Positions 36,041-45,039 of a stretch of 64,000 nucleotides of DNA are shown in pieces. The notes below the pieces were generated by a model, which had not been told where the DNA came from, searched no databases, and was given only the letters and a program-made list of their open reading frames with translations. Each line of letters starts with the position of its first letter. The first letter of the stretch is position 1. Location of the stretch: positions 1,299,501 to 1,363,500 of the forward strand of contig JAEPOK010000002.1 in NCBI GenBank assembly GCA_017642935.1, in the 5' to 3' direction. Origin of the DNA: Hyphomicrobiales bacterium (GTDB lineage: Bacteria; Pseudomonadota; Alphaproteobacteria; Rhizobiales; MH13). The position numbers and the translations under genes are program-made.

Positions 36041-37228
36041 ATGCTCGACCCCCTAATTGACTGGATCAAAGCCATGTGGCGCGGGTTTATCGCGCTGTTC
36101 CGCCTGCGCTTGCCAAAGCCTGAAGAGGGCGGGCCGGAGAAGATGCGCGGCGTTCGCGCCACGGGCCGTATCTTTTGGCGCGGCGGGCTGCTGATCTTCA
36201 TCATCCTGTTCCTTATCTGGAACATCACGTTTTTCTGGAATGTGCTTTGGACGCGCGGCGATACGCTGACCTATCCGCAAGAGGTGCTGCGCGCCAACGC
36301 GATGATTGCCACTGAAGAGACCGCGACGGTCGATGGCTCGCCAAGTGATGCGCGCACCTGCGACCGCTCACAGATCGTCGATATGCAGGTCTACCTGCTC
36401 GACTTGATGGTGAACCGCAACGCTTGGGTTCCGTCGATGCCGCAGTATAAGGTGGGTATTTTGGGGCTTATTGAGTGGGAGGCGACGCCCTATTTCGACA
36501 ACAAGGCTGCTTTTCAGACCGGCGTGTTGATCGCGTTGCGCCGCACCGCCGTTGAGCTGGTGGATGTGCTTGGTCGTGAGCGCGGAACCTCGGGCGCCGA
36601 TAGCGATTTGGAAACCGCCCGTGGTCGCTTGCAAACCGACGAGCAGACCTGGTGGTTCAACCCGTTTGACGATCAGCGTCCCTTTGGGCCGGTCCAGCCG
36701 TCCTCCCGGCTCTACGCCAACGCCATCCCGCTTTACGAGCGCTACAATGACCGGCTGGAAGCGTGCGATGCGCTGTTCGATGCGCGTGCCGACAATCTCA
36801 TTCAGTTCCTGGATCGTGTTGCCCGCGATATTGGCTCGTCAGTCGATCAGCTGTCGCGTCGCTCCACGGGCCGCCAGTATGACGCTGAGCTCGATACATT
36901 TGTGCGTGGCGAGGGCAATGATCGCGGCTGGTTCGACTTCCGGGCCGACAATCTTTTCATGGAAGCCTCGGGCCAAATGTTCGCCTATCACGGTCTGCTC
37001 CAGGCGGCGCGGGAGGACTTTGCCGATGTTGTGGCTTCTCGTAATCTTGGCGGCGTCTGGGACCGCATGGAGCAGCATATCGCTGAGGCGGCAGCGCTCG
37101 ACCCGCTGGTCATCTCCAATGGCCGCGAGGATGGCGTGCTGATGCCCGATCATCTCTCGATCATGAGCGAGAACATCTTGAGGGCTCGCACGAATATGAG
37201 CGAAATCCGGGGCATTCTAGAGCGGTAG
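36041..37228 (+). CDS. DUF2333-like single-pass membrane protein
   Basis: The 395-residue product has a basic amphipathic N terminus (MLDPLIDWIKAMWRGFIALF), one TM helix (GGLLIFIILFLIWNITFFW, about 48-67) and a large extracytoplasmic helical domain. Recognisable parts are MVNRNAWVPSMPQYKVGILG, LETARGRLQTDEQTWWFNPF and PSSRLYANAIPLYERYNDRL, which agree with my memory of DUF2333 (COG5345). It is the only membrane protein of the five-gene operon and could anchor the ATPase complex to the inner membrane (inferred). It starts 24 bp after the previous gene with a GAAGGA ribosome site. Confidence 0.78.
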   Translation: MLDPLIDWIKAMWRGFIALFRLRLPKPEEGGPEKMRGVRATGRIFWRGGLLIFIILFLIWNITFFWNVLWTRGDTLTYPQEVLRANAMIATEETATVDGSPSDARTCDRSQIVDMQVYLLDLMVNRNAWVPSMPQYKVGILGLIEWEATPYFDNKAAFQTGVLIALRRTAVELVDVLGRERGTSGADSDLETARGRLQTDEQTWWFNPFDDQRPFGPVQPSSRLYANAIPLYERYNDRLEACDALFDARADNLIQFLDRVARDIGSSVDQLSRRSTGRQYDAELDTFVRGEGNDRGWFDFRADNLFMEASGQMFAYHGLLQAAREDFADVVASRNLGGVWDRMEQHIAEAAALDPLVISNGREDGVLMPDHLSIMSENILRARTNMSEIRGILER

Positions 37229-37238
37229 TAATCTCACT

Positions 37239-37325
37239 CACCGTCGTTGTCCCTGTGCCTATCACATGGATCCATTTCTCAATCGCTGCCGACTGGACCC
37301 TCGGACTAGCCCGAGGGTGACGGGG
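37239..37325. repeat. RIME-like intergenic palindromic element
   Basis: Two palindromes sit side by side: CCCTGTG with CACATGG, and GACCCTCGG with CCGAGGGTG, flanked by CCGTC and GACGG. The consensus-like wording resembles the mosaic palindromes spread between genes in Rhizobiales. It separates the DUF2333-like and DUF1622-like genes. Confidence 0.5.
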
Positions 37326-37375
37326 CCGGCCCGTCGTGCTTTTCCGAAGTGACGATCCATCACCGAGGGGCACCC

Positions 37376-37726
37376 ATGATCGAACACGCGCTTGATATTA
37401 TCGTTCTAGCGATTGAGATCGCGGGCATTGGTGCCATCGTGATTGGTGCGGTGGTGTCGCTTGGCATTTATCTGCGCGGCTGGCTTGGCAAGGCGCCGCA
37501 CGAAGAATGCTTCAAAGCGCTGCGGGCCAATCTTGGGCGTTCGATCCTGCTTGGGCTGGAGTTTTTGGTGGCCGCTGACATCATCAAGACCGTGGCGTTT
37601 GAGCTGACATTGGAGAACGTGCTGCTGCTCGGAGGGATCGTGCTCATCCGCACGTTCCTCAGCTTCGCCCTTCAGGTGGAGATCGAGGGGCGCCTGCCTT
37701 GGAGCGGCAAAAGCGAGACGGTTTAG
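37376..37726 (+). CDS. DUF1622-like small membrane protein
   Basis: The 116-residue product has three hydrophobic segments: DIIVLAIEIAGIGAIVIGAV (about 7-26), SILLGLEFLVAADIIKTVAF (about 54-73) and NVLLLGGIVLIRTFLSFALQ (about 80-100), with a short basic loop WLGKAPHEECFKALRANLGR between the first two. The pattern fits DUF1622, inner-membrane proteins of unknown function. ATG 37376 follows GAGGGGC. A palindromic element separates it from the operon before it, so co-transcription is uncertain. Confidence 0.78.
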   Translation: MIEHALDIIVLAIEIAGIGAIVIGAVVSLGIYLRGWLGKAPHEECFKALRANLGRSILLGLEFLVAADIIKTVAFELTLENVLLLGGIVLIRTFLSFALQVEIEGRLPWSGKSETV

Positions 37727-37737
37727 GCCCATCTTCG

Positions 37738-37771
37738 GTGATCCCTGTTGCGTCACAGGGTCGAGATGACG
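37738..37771. repeat. short RIME-like palindrome fragment
   Basis: ATCCCTGT and ACAGGG flank a short loop, followed by TCGAGATGACG; it looks like a shortened copy of the palindrome at 37239-37325. Confidence 0.35.
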
Positions 37772-37891
37772 ATCTAGCATGAGGGTCGGTTGATGCGATC
37801 GGGCGGCAGCGTGTTGCGTGCCGTTGATCCAACCCCACTATCCGTTTTTGACGAGCAGGCTTCGGTGCAGTTCGTTGCTGTTTAAAGTTGA

Positions 37892-37927
37892 ATGGCCGGG
37901 TCACACGCTTGCGTGTCGCCCGGCCAT
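37892..37927. repeat. palindromic element downstream of malate synthase
   Basis: ATGGCCGGG (37892-37900) pairs with CCCGGCCAT (37919-37927), and ACACGC (37903-37908) with GCGTGT (37911-37916), giving a 17-position arm with two imperfect positions and a TT loop. It lies 16 bp beyond the malate synthase stop and could also end that transcript, though no strong T run follows. Confidence 0.5.
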
Positions 37928-37942
37928 GACAACCATGAAGGG

Positions 37943-40123
37943 CTAGGCTGTCGCCTTCAATTCCAAACGTGCCTGGTGCAGCAAGGGCTCGGTGTAGCCC
38001 GACGGCTGCTCGCGGCCCTTGAAGACCAGATCGCAGGCCGCTCTGAAAGCCACACCGTCATAGCCGGGCGCCATCGGCGTATACGTCGGGTCGTCGGTGT
38101 TCTGCTGATCGACCACTTTGGCCATGCGCTTCATGACGTCCATCACCTCGTCCTCGCTGACGACGCCATGATGCAACCAGTTGGCCATGTGCTGGGAAGA
38201 AATGCGCAGCGTCGCGCGATCTTCCATCAAGCCGACATCATGGATGTCGGGTACCTTGGAACAGCCGACACCCTGGTTCACCCAGCGCACAACGTAACCC
38301 AGGATCCCCTGAGCGTTGTTTTCAAGCTCATCTTTAACTTCGTCCGGCTGCCAGTTGGGTCGGTCGGCCAAGGGAATGGTGAGCACATCATCAAGGCCTG
38401 CGGTGGCGCGCGAACGCAACTCTGCCTGTCGGGCTTTCACATCGACCTCATGATAGTGCGTCGCGTGAAGCGTCGCGGCGGTCGGGGACGGCACCCAAGC
38501 GCAGGTTGCGCCGGCTTTCGGGTGGCCGATCTTCTGTTCCAGCATGGCGTGCATCCGATCAGGCATCGCCCACATGCCTTTGCCGATTTGCGCTTTGCCG
38601 GGCAGACCACAGGCCAGGCCCACATCGACGTTGCGATCCTCATAGGCAGCGATCCAAGGCGTCGCCTTCATGTCGCCTTTGCGGATCATCGCGCCAGCTT
38701 CCATGGAGGTGTGCATTTCATCGCCCGTCCGATCGAGGAAGCCGGTGTTGATGAAGACCACACGGTTCTTTGCGGCACGGATACACTCCTTCAGGTTCAC
38801 CGTGGTGCGGCGCTCCTCATCCATGATCCCCATTTTGAGCGTGAACTCCGGTAATCCAAGATGGCCTTCGATGGCCCCGAACAAATCGTTGGCGAAGGCA
38901 ACTTCGTCTGGTCCATGCATTTTCGGTTTGACGATGTAGACCGAGCCTTGCGTGGAGTTGCGCTTTTTGTGGCTGCCGTCCTTGTTGAGGTCGTGCATTG
39001 CGATCATCGCGGTGCAAAGACCATCCAAGATGCCTTCAGGGATTTCGTTGCCGTCAGCGTCAAGAACGGCAGGCGTCGTCATCAGATGCCCCACATTGCG
39101 CACGAGCATCAGCGAGCGCGTCTTGACCATGAACGGCTCACCGTTTGGCGCTTTGTATTCAAAATCGCCATAGAGCTTGCGGGTGATTGCCTTGCCGTTT
39201 TTCTCCAGCTTCTCTTCCAGATCGCCTTTCATCAGGCCGAGCCAATTGCGATATGCGAGCGCCTTGTCGGGTCCATCGACAGCGGCAACCGAATCCTCGC
39301 AATCCATGATCGTGGAAACGGCGGCTTCCAGATTGATGCCTGCAATGTTGGCCTTGTCGGTCTTGCCGATCGGGTTTTCGGCGTCGAACCACATCTCGAA
39401 ATAAAGGCTGTTGTTCTGGAAGAGCAGCATGGACGGCGCCATTGGGTCACCATGAAAGCCCTTGAACTTCTCCGGGTCCTTCAACTCGGTGATCGTACCG
39501 TCTTCGAGCGTCGGCACCAGGCGGTCATGGGCGACAACATAGGTGACCACATCAGCATGGCTGCCGACTTCCAGCGGGATGGTTTTGTCGAGAAAGGCTC
39601 GTCCCCACGCGATGACGCGCGCGCCACGCTGCGGATCATAATCTTTGCCCTCTGGCAGATCGCCCAAGGCGTCGGTTCCGTAAAGGGCATCGTAAAGTGA
39701 TCCCCAGCGAGCGTTGGCAGCGTTCAGCGCATAGCGGGCGTTCATTATCGGAACGACAAGCTGCGGCCCAGGGATCGAGGCGATTTCCGGATCGACATGG
39801 GTGGTTTCGACGGTGAAATCGGGGCCTTCGGGTACCAAATAGCCGATGTCGCTAAGGAAGGCTTTGTAAGCGGACAGGTCAATTGGCTGACCTTTGCGTT
39901 CGCGGTGCCAGGTATCGATCTTGGCTTGCAGTTCCTCGCGTTTTTCCAAAAGTGCGCGGTTACGTGGTGCGAAATCGCGCACGAGCGCGTCAAGCGCTTG
40001 CCAGAAGGCAACGGCGGTGACCTCAAGGCCCGCCAGGGCGTCCTCTTCGATCAACGCGCACAGGTTGGTTTCCACCTGCAGGCCGACTCGCGAAACGTAG
40101 GAATAGGTAGGCAAATGAGCCAT
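37943..40123 (-). CDS. glcB: malate synthase G
   Basis: Malate synthase condenses glyoxylate and acetyl-CoA to malate in the glyoxylate shunt or glycolate use. The 726-residue product is the long monomeric G isoform: [27 protein letters not shown], the catalytic region [80 protein letters not shown], and the C-terminal [18 protein letters not shown] 40123 has GGAG 7 nt upstream; a start four codons earlier is less likely. Isocitrate lyase is not in the window. Confidence 0.97.
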   Translation of the reverse strand: MAHLPTYSYVSRVGLQVETNLCALIEEDALAGLEVTAVAFWQALDALVRDFAPRNRALLEKREELQAKIDTWHRERKGQPIDLSAYKAFLSDIGYLVPEGPDFTVETTHVDPEIASIPGPQLVVPIMNARYALNAANARWGSLYDALYGTDALGDLPEGKDYDPQRGARVIAWGRAFLDKTIPLEVGSHADVVTYVVAHDRLVPTLEDGTITELKDPEKFKGFHGDPMAPSMLLFQNNSLYFEMWFDAENPIGKTDKANIAGINLEAAVSTIMDCEDSVAAVDGPDKALAYRNWLGLMKGDLEEKLEKNGKAITRKLYGDFEYKAPNGEPFMVKTRSLMLVRNVGHLMTTPAVLDADGNEIPEGILDGLCTAMIAMHDLNKDGSHKKRNSTQGSVYIVKPKMHGPDEVAFANDLFGAIEGHLGLPEFTLKMGIMDEERRTTVNLKECIRAAKNRVVFINTGFLDRTGDEMHTSMEAGAMIRKGDMKATPWIAAYEDRNVDVGLACGLPGKAQIGKGMWAMPDRMHAMLEQKIGHPKAGATCAWVPSPTAATLHATHYHEVDVKARQAELRSRATAGLDDVLTIPLADRPNWQPDEVKDELENNAQGILGYVVRWVNQGVGCSKVPDIHDVGLMEDRATLRISSQHMANWLHHGVVSEDEVMDVMKRMAKVVDQQNTDDPTYTPMAPGYDGVAFRAACDLVFKGREQPSGYTEPLLHQARLELKATA

Positions 40124-40324
40124 CGTGATCTCCATGGGCGTTTAATCGCTGGGGACGTTACTTATCCGAACATGCGGGTCAATGCGGTGCAGCATAGATG
40201 GTGTTTTTCTTTTGCGATTAGGGCCGTAGAGCGTCTTCTCAGTTTGCGTTTTTTCTAAAAAACGTTTGTTCGGGCCACCTTTCGTTTACCGTTGGTTTAA
40301 TGCGCGTCGTTTAGTTTGGCGCCT

Positions 40325-40840
40325 ATGTACATCGACGTCGCGCCTCTCGACATCATGGTAATCGACGATTCGGCTTATATGCGCCGGATCGTATCGGCCA
40401 TGCTGCGCGGGTTTGGCGCCCGGCGTATTCATGAAGCCGAGGACGGTGCCGATGCGCTCGAAAAAATCGAGATGCAGCCGCCCGACATGATCATTGTCGA
40501 CTGGGTGATGCCGGTGTTGGACGGTGCGGAGCTGGTCAAGCTGATCCGTCAGCCGAACTTTGTGTGCGCGTATGTGCCAATCATCATGCTGTCAGGGCAC
40601 ACCGAGCGCAGCCGCGTGCTGGCCTCGTCGAAACTAGGCGTCAATCACTTCCTGTCCAAACCAGTGTCCGCCAAGGCTCTCTACAACAGGATGGCCGACT
40701 GCATCCTCTATCCGCGCCGCTTCGTCAGTACCGATGAGTATTTCGGGCCGGAACCGCGCAGTCAGAACGAAGGCCAATTGCGCACGCAAATTGGTGTGGC
40801 GCTGGACGAAAACGGGATGCCGGTGGAACAGACCGGCTGA
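40325..40840 (+). CDS. single-domain response regulator (CheY-like)
   Basis: The 171-residue product is a receiver domain (about 8-130) with acidic residues VIDDSAYMRR, phosphoacceptor Asp in MIIVDWVMPVLDG, Ser/Thr in IIMLSGHTE and Lys in NHFLSKPVS, plus a 35-residue tail (RRFVSTDEYFGPEPRSQNEG) without an output domain. It may act through a protein partner. No kinase gene is adjacent, so its pathway is unknown. ATG 40325 is chosen; an in-frame TTG lies just before it. Confidence 0.88.
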   Translation: MYIDVAPLDIMVIDDSAYMRRIVSAMLRGFGARRIHEAEDGADALEKIEMQPPDMIIVDWVMPVLDGAELVKLIRQPNFVCAYVPIIMLSGHTERSRVLASSKLGVNHFLSKPVSAKALYNRMADCILYPRRFVSTDEYFGPEPRSQNEGQLRTQIGVALDENGMPVEQTG

Positions 40841-40892
40841 TCGATAGTCCAGGCCCGGATCGCGCTCATCCTGCGCCAGCCCTCCAATCGCC

Positions 40893-40917
40893 AAAAAAAA
40901 GGTGCCTTGCGGCACCT
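40893..40917 (-). terminator. strong intrinsic terminator on - strand
   Basis: A perfect 7-bp GC-rich stem with a 4-nt loop, followed on the - strand by eight T. Confidence 0.85.
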
Positions 40918-41036
40918 GGAGGAGATTCAAGGGAGGATGGATGCCGAGGCACCCATTGGCAAATCACAGGATCGCCAATGGTCAGAGCATCTCACGCAAT
41001 CCAAACCTTTGGAAGTCGGACGAACCCCGTTCGTGC
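40893..41036 (-). ncRNA. candidate small RNA with intrinsic terminator
   Basis: The gap between two convergent genes holds, read on the - strand, a promoter-like pair (CTTGGC at 41066-41071 and CGCTAA at 41043-41048, 17 bp apart), a 6-bp hairpin (ATTGGC/GCCAAT, about 40957-40981), a single-stranded CU-rich stretch with ATCCTCCC and ATCTCCTCC, which could pair with Shine-Dalgarno sequences, and a strong terminator (AGGTGCC/GGCACCT, eight T, 40893-40917). This is the plan of trans-acting alphaproteobacterial small RNAs. Ends are approximate and expression is unproven; the terminator may simply serve the coiled-coil gene at 41135. Confidence 0.35.
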
Positions 41037-41134
41037 AGTTGCTTAGCGGCGTTAGTCTAAGAAGGGCCAAGCAAAGCCGAAGTATAGGCCGAGGGATTGG
41101 GTGTGGCAGTTACCTACCCGGAAGGCCTTGAAAG

Positions 41135-42433
41135 CTAGATGACCTTAAGGTCGTTTTCGCTGGCGCGGGGCATGCTGGTCGACTTCTCGGCTGTAGCGCC
41201 CGACGCCGTCGCAGCGACGATCTTCGATCCGGACGTGTCTTTCGACTTGCCGGCTGTGGATTTTGCCGACTTTCGGCTGCCGGTCGTTTTGGCAGGCGCC
41301 TTGGTCGAGGCCTTGCTGCTGCCACTACGGGCGGGGCCCTTCTTCTTCGAACGCAGGCGGTCGCGTGCTTCAACCAGTGAGGTCACCAGATTGCTGTCGG
41401 CGCCATCCTGTTCGGCTTCGTCGAGCAGCGCGTTGATGCGATCCTGACCATCAAGCTCAATGGCAGCGTTTGCTGTTAGCGACGCGGTCATCTCATCAAT
41501 CGAGGCGCGCAAGCTGTCGAGATCTGTCGGTGGTGTATCGGTGTTGGCTGCAGGTGACACAAGTGGCGGGACGGGAAGTTCTTCGCCGTCAACGCTCACC
41601 AGCTGCGGACCGGGGCGGGGCGCGTTGCGCAGCTCTGTTTCGAGCTCTGAAATTTTCGCCATCAGGCTGTCACGCTCAGCATCGAAATCGGCTTTGGCAG
41701 CAGCGAGCGCCTGATTGTCGTCGCGGGCATCGAGCAACAGTCGAGCACGGGCAGCTGACGCTTCGGCAGCATTCTTTTCAGACCGCAAGCTGCGTACGGT
41801 CTCCCGCAGGTTTTCAATTTGGGTGCGTGCCATCGCGGCTGCATCGCCGGTTTCGGCCAGTTGTGAGACGGTGCTGGGATCGGCGTCGCCGGCCAGATGG
41901 GCGGCCAACTCAGCACGGAGGCTTTCGGCCTCTTGCGTCAGGCGGCCAATATCATCGTCGCGCATCGCCAGTTCCTGACGCACATCGGACAGGTCGCGGC
42001 GCAGGTCGGCGAGTTCGGAATTGCGGCGCATGAGGGTCTCTTCATGTTCGCGCAGACGTTCCCGGGTCGTGTTCAGCGTGTCGCTCAAATTCACCAGCGA
42101 AGATTGCGTGTCGTCGCGCTCGGCCAACGCCAGAGCTGAGGACGAGGTCATCTGGTCGGCCATCAGGCGAGCTTGGGCTGACATTTGCCGCTCTCGGTCG
42201 AGCGCCCGTTCCAATTCGCGGATGCTGATGGCGGCGCGTGCTTGGGCGCCAGCGATGCGCGCTTCGAAGGCTCGCAACGTCTCCGGTCGGTCGCGTTCGA
42301 GGCGTGCGCGTGTGAGGCGAACGGCGCGAACCCAGATCAACCTACAGGCTATGAGGCCTAAGAGGCACGCGCTGAAAAACCCGAGCAAAAAGACGACGAT
42401 ATCGGCTACTGTCACTGGATTACCACCTGCCAA
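41135..42433 (-). CDS. membrane-anchored coiled-coil protein with basic histone-like tail
   Basis: No family recognised. The 432-residue product has one N-terminal TM helix (VADIVVFLLGFFSACLLGLI, about 8-28), a long coiled coil (about 40-260, many Arg/Glu/Ala heptads such as TRERLREHEETLMRRNSELA and LRRDLSDVRQELAMRDDDIG), a Pro/Thr linker, a short helical part (INALLDEAEQDGADSNLVTS, VEARDRLRSKKK) and a Lys/Ser/Ala/Thr-rich tail (SSKASTKAPAKTTGSRKSAK) resembling histone H1-type tails. The cytoplasmic tail could bind nucleic acid or polyanions near the membrane (inferred). Confidence 0.72.
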   Translation of the reverse strand: MAGGNPVTVADIVVFLLGFFSACLLGLIACRLIWVRAVRLTRARLERDRPETLRAFEARIAGAQARAAISIRELERALDRERQMSAQARLMADQMTSSSALALAERDDTQSSLVNLSDTLNTTRERLREHEETLMRRNSELADLRRDLSDVRQELAMRDDDIGRLTQEAESLRAELAAHLAGDADPSTVSQLAETGDAAAMARTQIENLRETVRSLRSEKNAAEASAARARLLLDARDDNQALAAAKADFDAERDSLMAKISELETELRNAPRPGPQLVSVDGEELPVPPLVSPAANTDTPPTDLDSLRASIDEMTASLTANAAIELDGQDRINALLDEAEQDGADSNLVTSLVEARDRLRSKKKGPARSGSSKASTKAPAKTTGSRKSAKSTAGKSKDTSGSKIVAATASGATAEKSTSMPRASENDLKVI

Positions 42434-42617
42434 AACGCTGTTAATCTACTGTCAACCATGGGCGATTTTTACGCAAGGCCCGACTGGCCAACAGGCTTAA
42501 CAAAACAGCCTGACGGTCCCGTGACGGTGGTCACAATTTGTTGGTTTTGGCGCCGATGCTTTCCCTAACGACAGGCAAACCGGTATGACGGTGCGCCGTT
42601 TCAGTAGTTAAAGCGCG

Positions 42618-43250
42618 TTAAAACGGGTTCCAGGTCGGCTGGCGAGTGAACTTCAGATAGCCAACATTGATGCCAAGGCGGGCGCCTATGCCTGCGCGAA
42701 TGGGCGCAACCACGACCTGCGCGGATTGGTTGGCTGATGCTGACAAGCCGCCGACGAGAAACGCCGATCCGCTGACGCCTGGAAAGCGCTGATACATCGT
42801 GTCGACCGACGGCAGATTGTAGACCAGGATCATGGTGCGGGTGCCATCGCCGCCCATATCGAAGCCGATCGATGGACCTTGCCAATACACGCGGTGGTTG
42901 CCAGCGTTGCGCGTGTAGAGCACGCCTTCGCCATAACGCAGACCGCCGAAGAAAGCCGCGCTGGCTTCCTCGCCCAGAATGTAGCCGTTTGGCTGGCCAT
43001 ATTGGGCGGTCAGGCTTTCAACCACGTCAGCCATGCCGCGGGCCATATTGCCGAAGAAGACGTGCCCGGAATCCACCAGTTCCTGAGAGGAGAATGTGTT
43101 CCCCGCGCCTGATTGTTGTTGCGCATGAACCATCAGCGGCGAAATGAGCGTCAGAACACCAGCTAACACAACGGCAAGCAGCGTGCCTTGAACGCGGCGC
43201 CAGCTTGCAGTGGCGATGGCGGATGGCGAGAGGGCAAAGGCGAGGGACAT
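42618..43250 (-). CDS. DUF1134-family exported protein
   Basis: The 210-residue product has a signal peptide (VQGTLLAVVLAGVLTLISPL, cut after VHA, about residue 45) and a mature domain with YILGEEASAAFFGGLRYGEG, VYWQGPSIGFDMGGDGTRTM, FPGVSGSAFLVGGLSASANQ and IRAGIGARLGINVGYLKFT. This Gly-rich pattern fits DUF1134 (COG5400), periplasmic proteins of unknown function in alphaproteobacteria. ATG 43250 has GGAAGGA 8 nt upstream. Divergent from the YHS-like gene. Confidence 0.85.
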   Translation of the reverse strand: MSLAFALSPSAIATASWRRVQGTLLAVVLAGVLTLISPLMVHAQQQSGAGNTFSSQELVDSGHVFFGNMARGMADVVESLTAQYGQPNGYILGEEASAAFFGGLRYGEGVLYTRNAGNHRVYWQGPSIGFDMGGDGTRTMILVYNLPSVDTMYQRFPGVSGSAFLVGGLSASANQSAQVVVAPIRAGIGARLGINVGYLKFTRQPTWNPF

Positions 43251-43465
43251 GATCGGTTCCTTCCAAAATCTATCCCGGGGACGTGCGCTCTCATGCTGCA
43301 CGCGTGGGGCTAACTCAGCTGCCGGCGGTTTTCTGGTTTGGCTTAACGGACCGCTTAACGATCAGCGCTAAGATTTGACCATTGTAAGGCCGCGGCCGGC
43401 TTTGGGACGGGCAACGGCCCGTTCGTTCGCGTTCCGTTTAAGAATACAGGCAACATGGTGAACAA

Positions 43466-43978
43466 ATGGTTCAAAAGGCGATGACTGGTTTGCAAACGAT
43501 CGTTGCGCGCTGCCTCGCCCTGCGAAGCCTGATGGTCGCGTTGCTGGTGGGAGCGCTTGTTGCGCCGGTACCAGTCGCCATGGCCAATGAGCGGATCATC
43601 TCCGATCCTTCCGATCGCGTCGCCCTGTTTGGCTTTGACCCAGTTGCCTACCTCGCCGATGGGGAAGCACGTGAAGGCCTTCCCGAATTTGAGCTTGTCC
43701 GCGATCGATTGGTTTGGCGTTTTGCTAACGCAGGTAACCTTGAGGCTTTCGTCCAGGACCCGGAACGGTTCGTTCCCGCTTATGGCGGACATGGTGCGCT
43801 GATGGTTTCTCGTGGCGCTGTTGCCATCGGGCACCCGGCCGTCTGGCTGGCCCTTGGCGGGCGGGTGTTTTTGTTCCGTGATCAAGCCTCGCGCTATGCG
43901 TTCCTATTAGAAGCCGCTGCCTTGATTGATCAAGCTGACGCCGCTTGGCCCGTTGTGCGCGATACGCTGGCGCCCTGA
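43466..43978 (+). CDS. YHS-domain-like exported protein
   Basis: The 170-residue product has a signal peptide (LMVALLVGALVAPVPVAMA, cut about residue 40) followed by a YHS-type domain: ALFGFDPVAYLADGEAREG, FELVRDRLVWRFANAGNLEA, FVQDPERFVPAYGGHGALMV. In typical members the last motif reads YGGYCA; here Cys is replaced by Gly, so a metal-binding role of that Cys is lost. The C-terminal 50 residues are alpha-helical. Function unknown. Confidence 0.78.
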   Translation: MVQKAMTGLQTIVARCLALRSLMVALLVGALVAPVPVAMANERIISDPSDRVALFGFDPVAYLADGEAREGLPEFELVRDRLVWRFANAGNLEAFVQDPERFVPAYGGHGALMVSRGAVAIGHPAVWLALGGRVFLFRDQASRYAFLLEAAALIDQADAAWPVVRDTLAP

Positions 43979-44151
43979 CGGGCGTTCCTACGCAAAAGAA
44001 CACGGCTAAGCGTTTCGCAGCGGCCTTGGACTGCTAAACTGGCGCCGATTCGATCTCTAAGGAGAGCGTCTGGAACTGGTTCGAGCGGGGGTGATGCCCG
44101 TTTCGTGTCCGGCCTAATATTCAGGTGCGCCGTCACAAAGGAATATCCGCG

Positions 44152-44793
44152 ATGTCTGCCTTTCCCGAACCAACCCCGATGGAGTTGGCCTCATTGATTG
44201 TGAGCAAGACGTGCCACGACATCATCTCGCCGGTTGGCGCATCCTCCAGCGCGATGGAAATGTGGACGACCGCGAACGATGACTCAACGCGGGAAGTGGC
44301 GCAGACGCTGATGCAAAAATCGGCGGCGCAAGCGGTTCACAAACTCAGTTTCGTGCGCCTTGCCTATGGCGCCTATGGCGATGTCGGCGGCGACGTTGAT
44401 CTGGGCGAAGCGAAAGACGCGACCGTGCCTTACATCACTGATGATCGGACCATCTTGTCCTGGAATTTGGAGCGGGTGATTGCGCCAAAGGCTGTGGCCA
44501 AATTGGCAATGGGTCTGTTGGCGCTCACCAAAGATGCGGTTCCGCGCGGCGGCGAAATCACGATCGACGGCACCGACCTGACCGGCAAGGCCCAGTTTGT
44601 CGTGCGCGGCGAAGCAAAGAAGGTCATCATCCCTCAAGGCGCCGAAGACGCATTATCGCGCCGGTTTGCTGATGGCGTGCACGCGCGCAACGTGCATCTT
44701 TTCCATCTTATTCGGATCGCCGACGAGGTTGGCGTGCGCATCGAGCCGGATATGGATGAGACATCCATCACCTTCAAAACGGTGCCAATCTAG
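44152..44793 (+). CDS. chpT: histidine phosphotransferase ChpT
   Basis: ChpT relays phosphate from the hybrid kinase CckA to CtrA and CpdR, linking cell-cycle cues to CtrA activity. The 213-residue product has the phosphoacceptor His22 in SLIVSKTCHDIISPVGASS, a helical dimerisation hairpin (ALEMW-like, about 25-70), and a degenerate Bergerat-type C-terminal domain without ATP-binding motifs, as known for ChpT. ATG 44152 has AAAGGA 9 nt upstream. It lies 246 bp before cheA, and its target gene ctrA is 6.3 kb away. Confidence 0.92.
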   Translation: MSAFPEPTPMELASLIVSKTCHDIISPVGASSSAMEMWTTANDDSTREVAQTLMQKSAAQAVHKLSFVRLAYGAYGDVGGDVDLGEAKDATVPYITDDRTILSWNLERVIAPKAVAKLAMGLLALTKDAVPRGGEITIDGTDLTGKAQFVVRGEAKKVIIPQGAEDALSRRFADGVHARNVHLFHLIRIADEVGVRIEPDMDETSITFKTVPI

Positions 44794-45039
44794 GCGAAAC
44801 TGAGCCCAGCGCGCTAAGGAAATTCTGGCGTCGCGCGTGCGCGGCTGACCAACAAATATACCAAGTGCTGGCGACTGCTTCCGAGGCGATACAATCTCGG
44901 CGAGTGGTTTCAGTTTAAATTAACCGTTCCCACTCACAATCCTACGTGAAAGTGCTTGGCTCGAGACGTTGCAGGCTCAGTCCAGGCGCAGACACAAGTC
45001 CGCCTTTCGCTTGTCGAGGCGCCTAACAGGGGTGTGAGT

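Noticed and set aside
40285-40300. TTTA-N7-TTTA before the response-regulator gene
   Set aside because: Two mismatches from CtrA consensus, expected by chance in AT-rich promoters.
42441-42455. TTAA-N7-TCAA upstream of the coiled-coil gene
   Set aside because: One mismatch only, but no flank likeness to the flagellar boxes and no link to motility.
43343-43358. Paired TTAA with GCTTAACG direct repeat between DUF1134 and YHS-like genes
   Set aside because: The spacer is 8 bp, not 7, so it does not fit a CtrA box; could still be another operator, but the evidence is thin.
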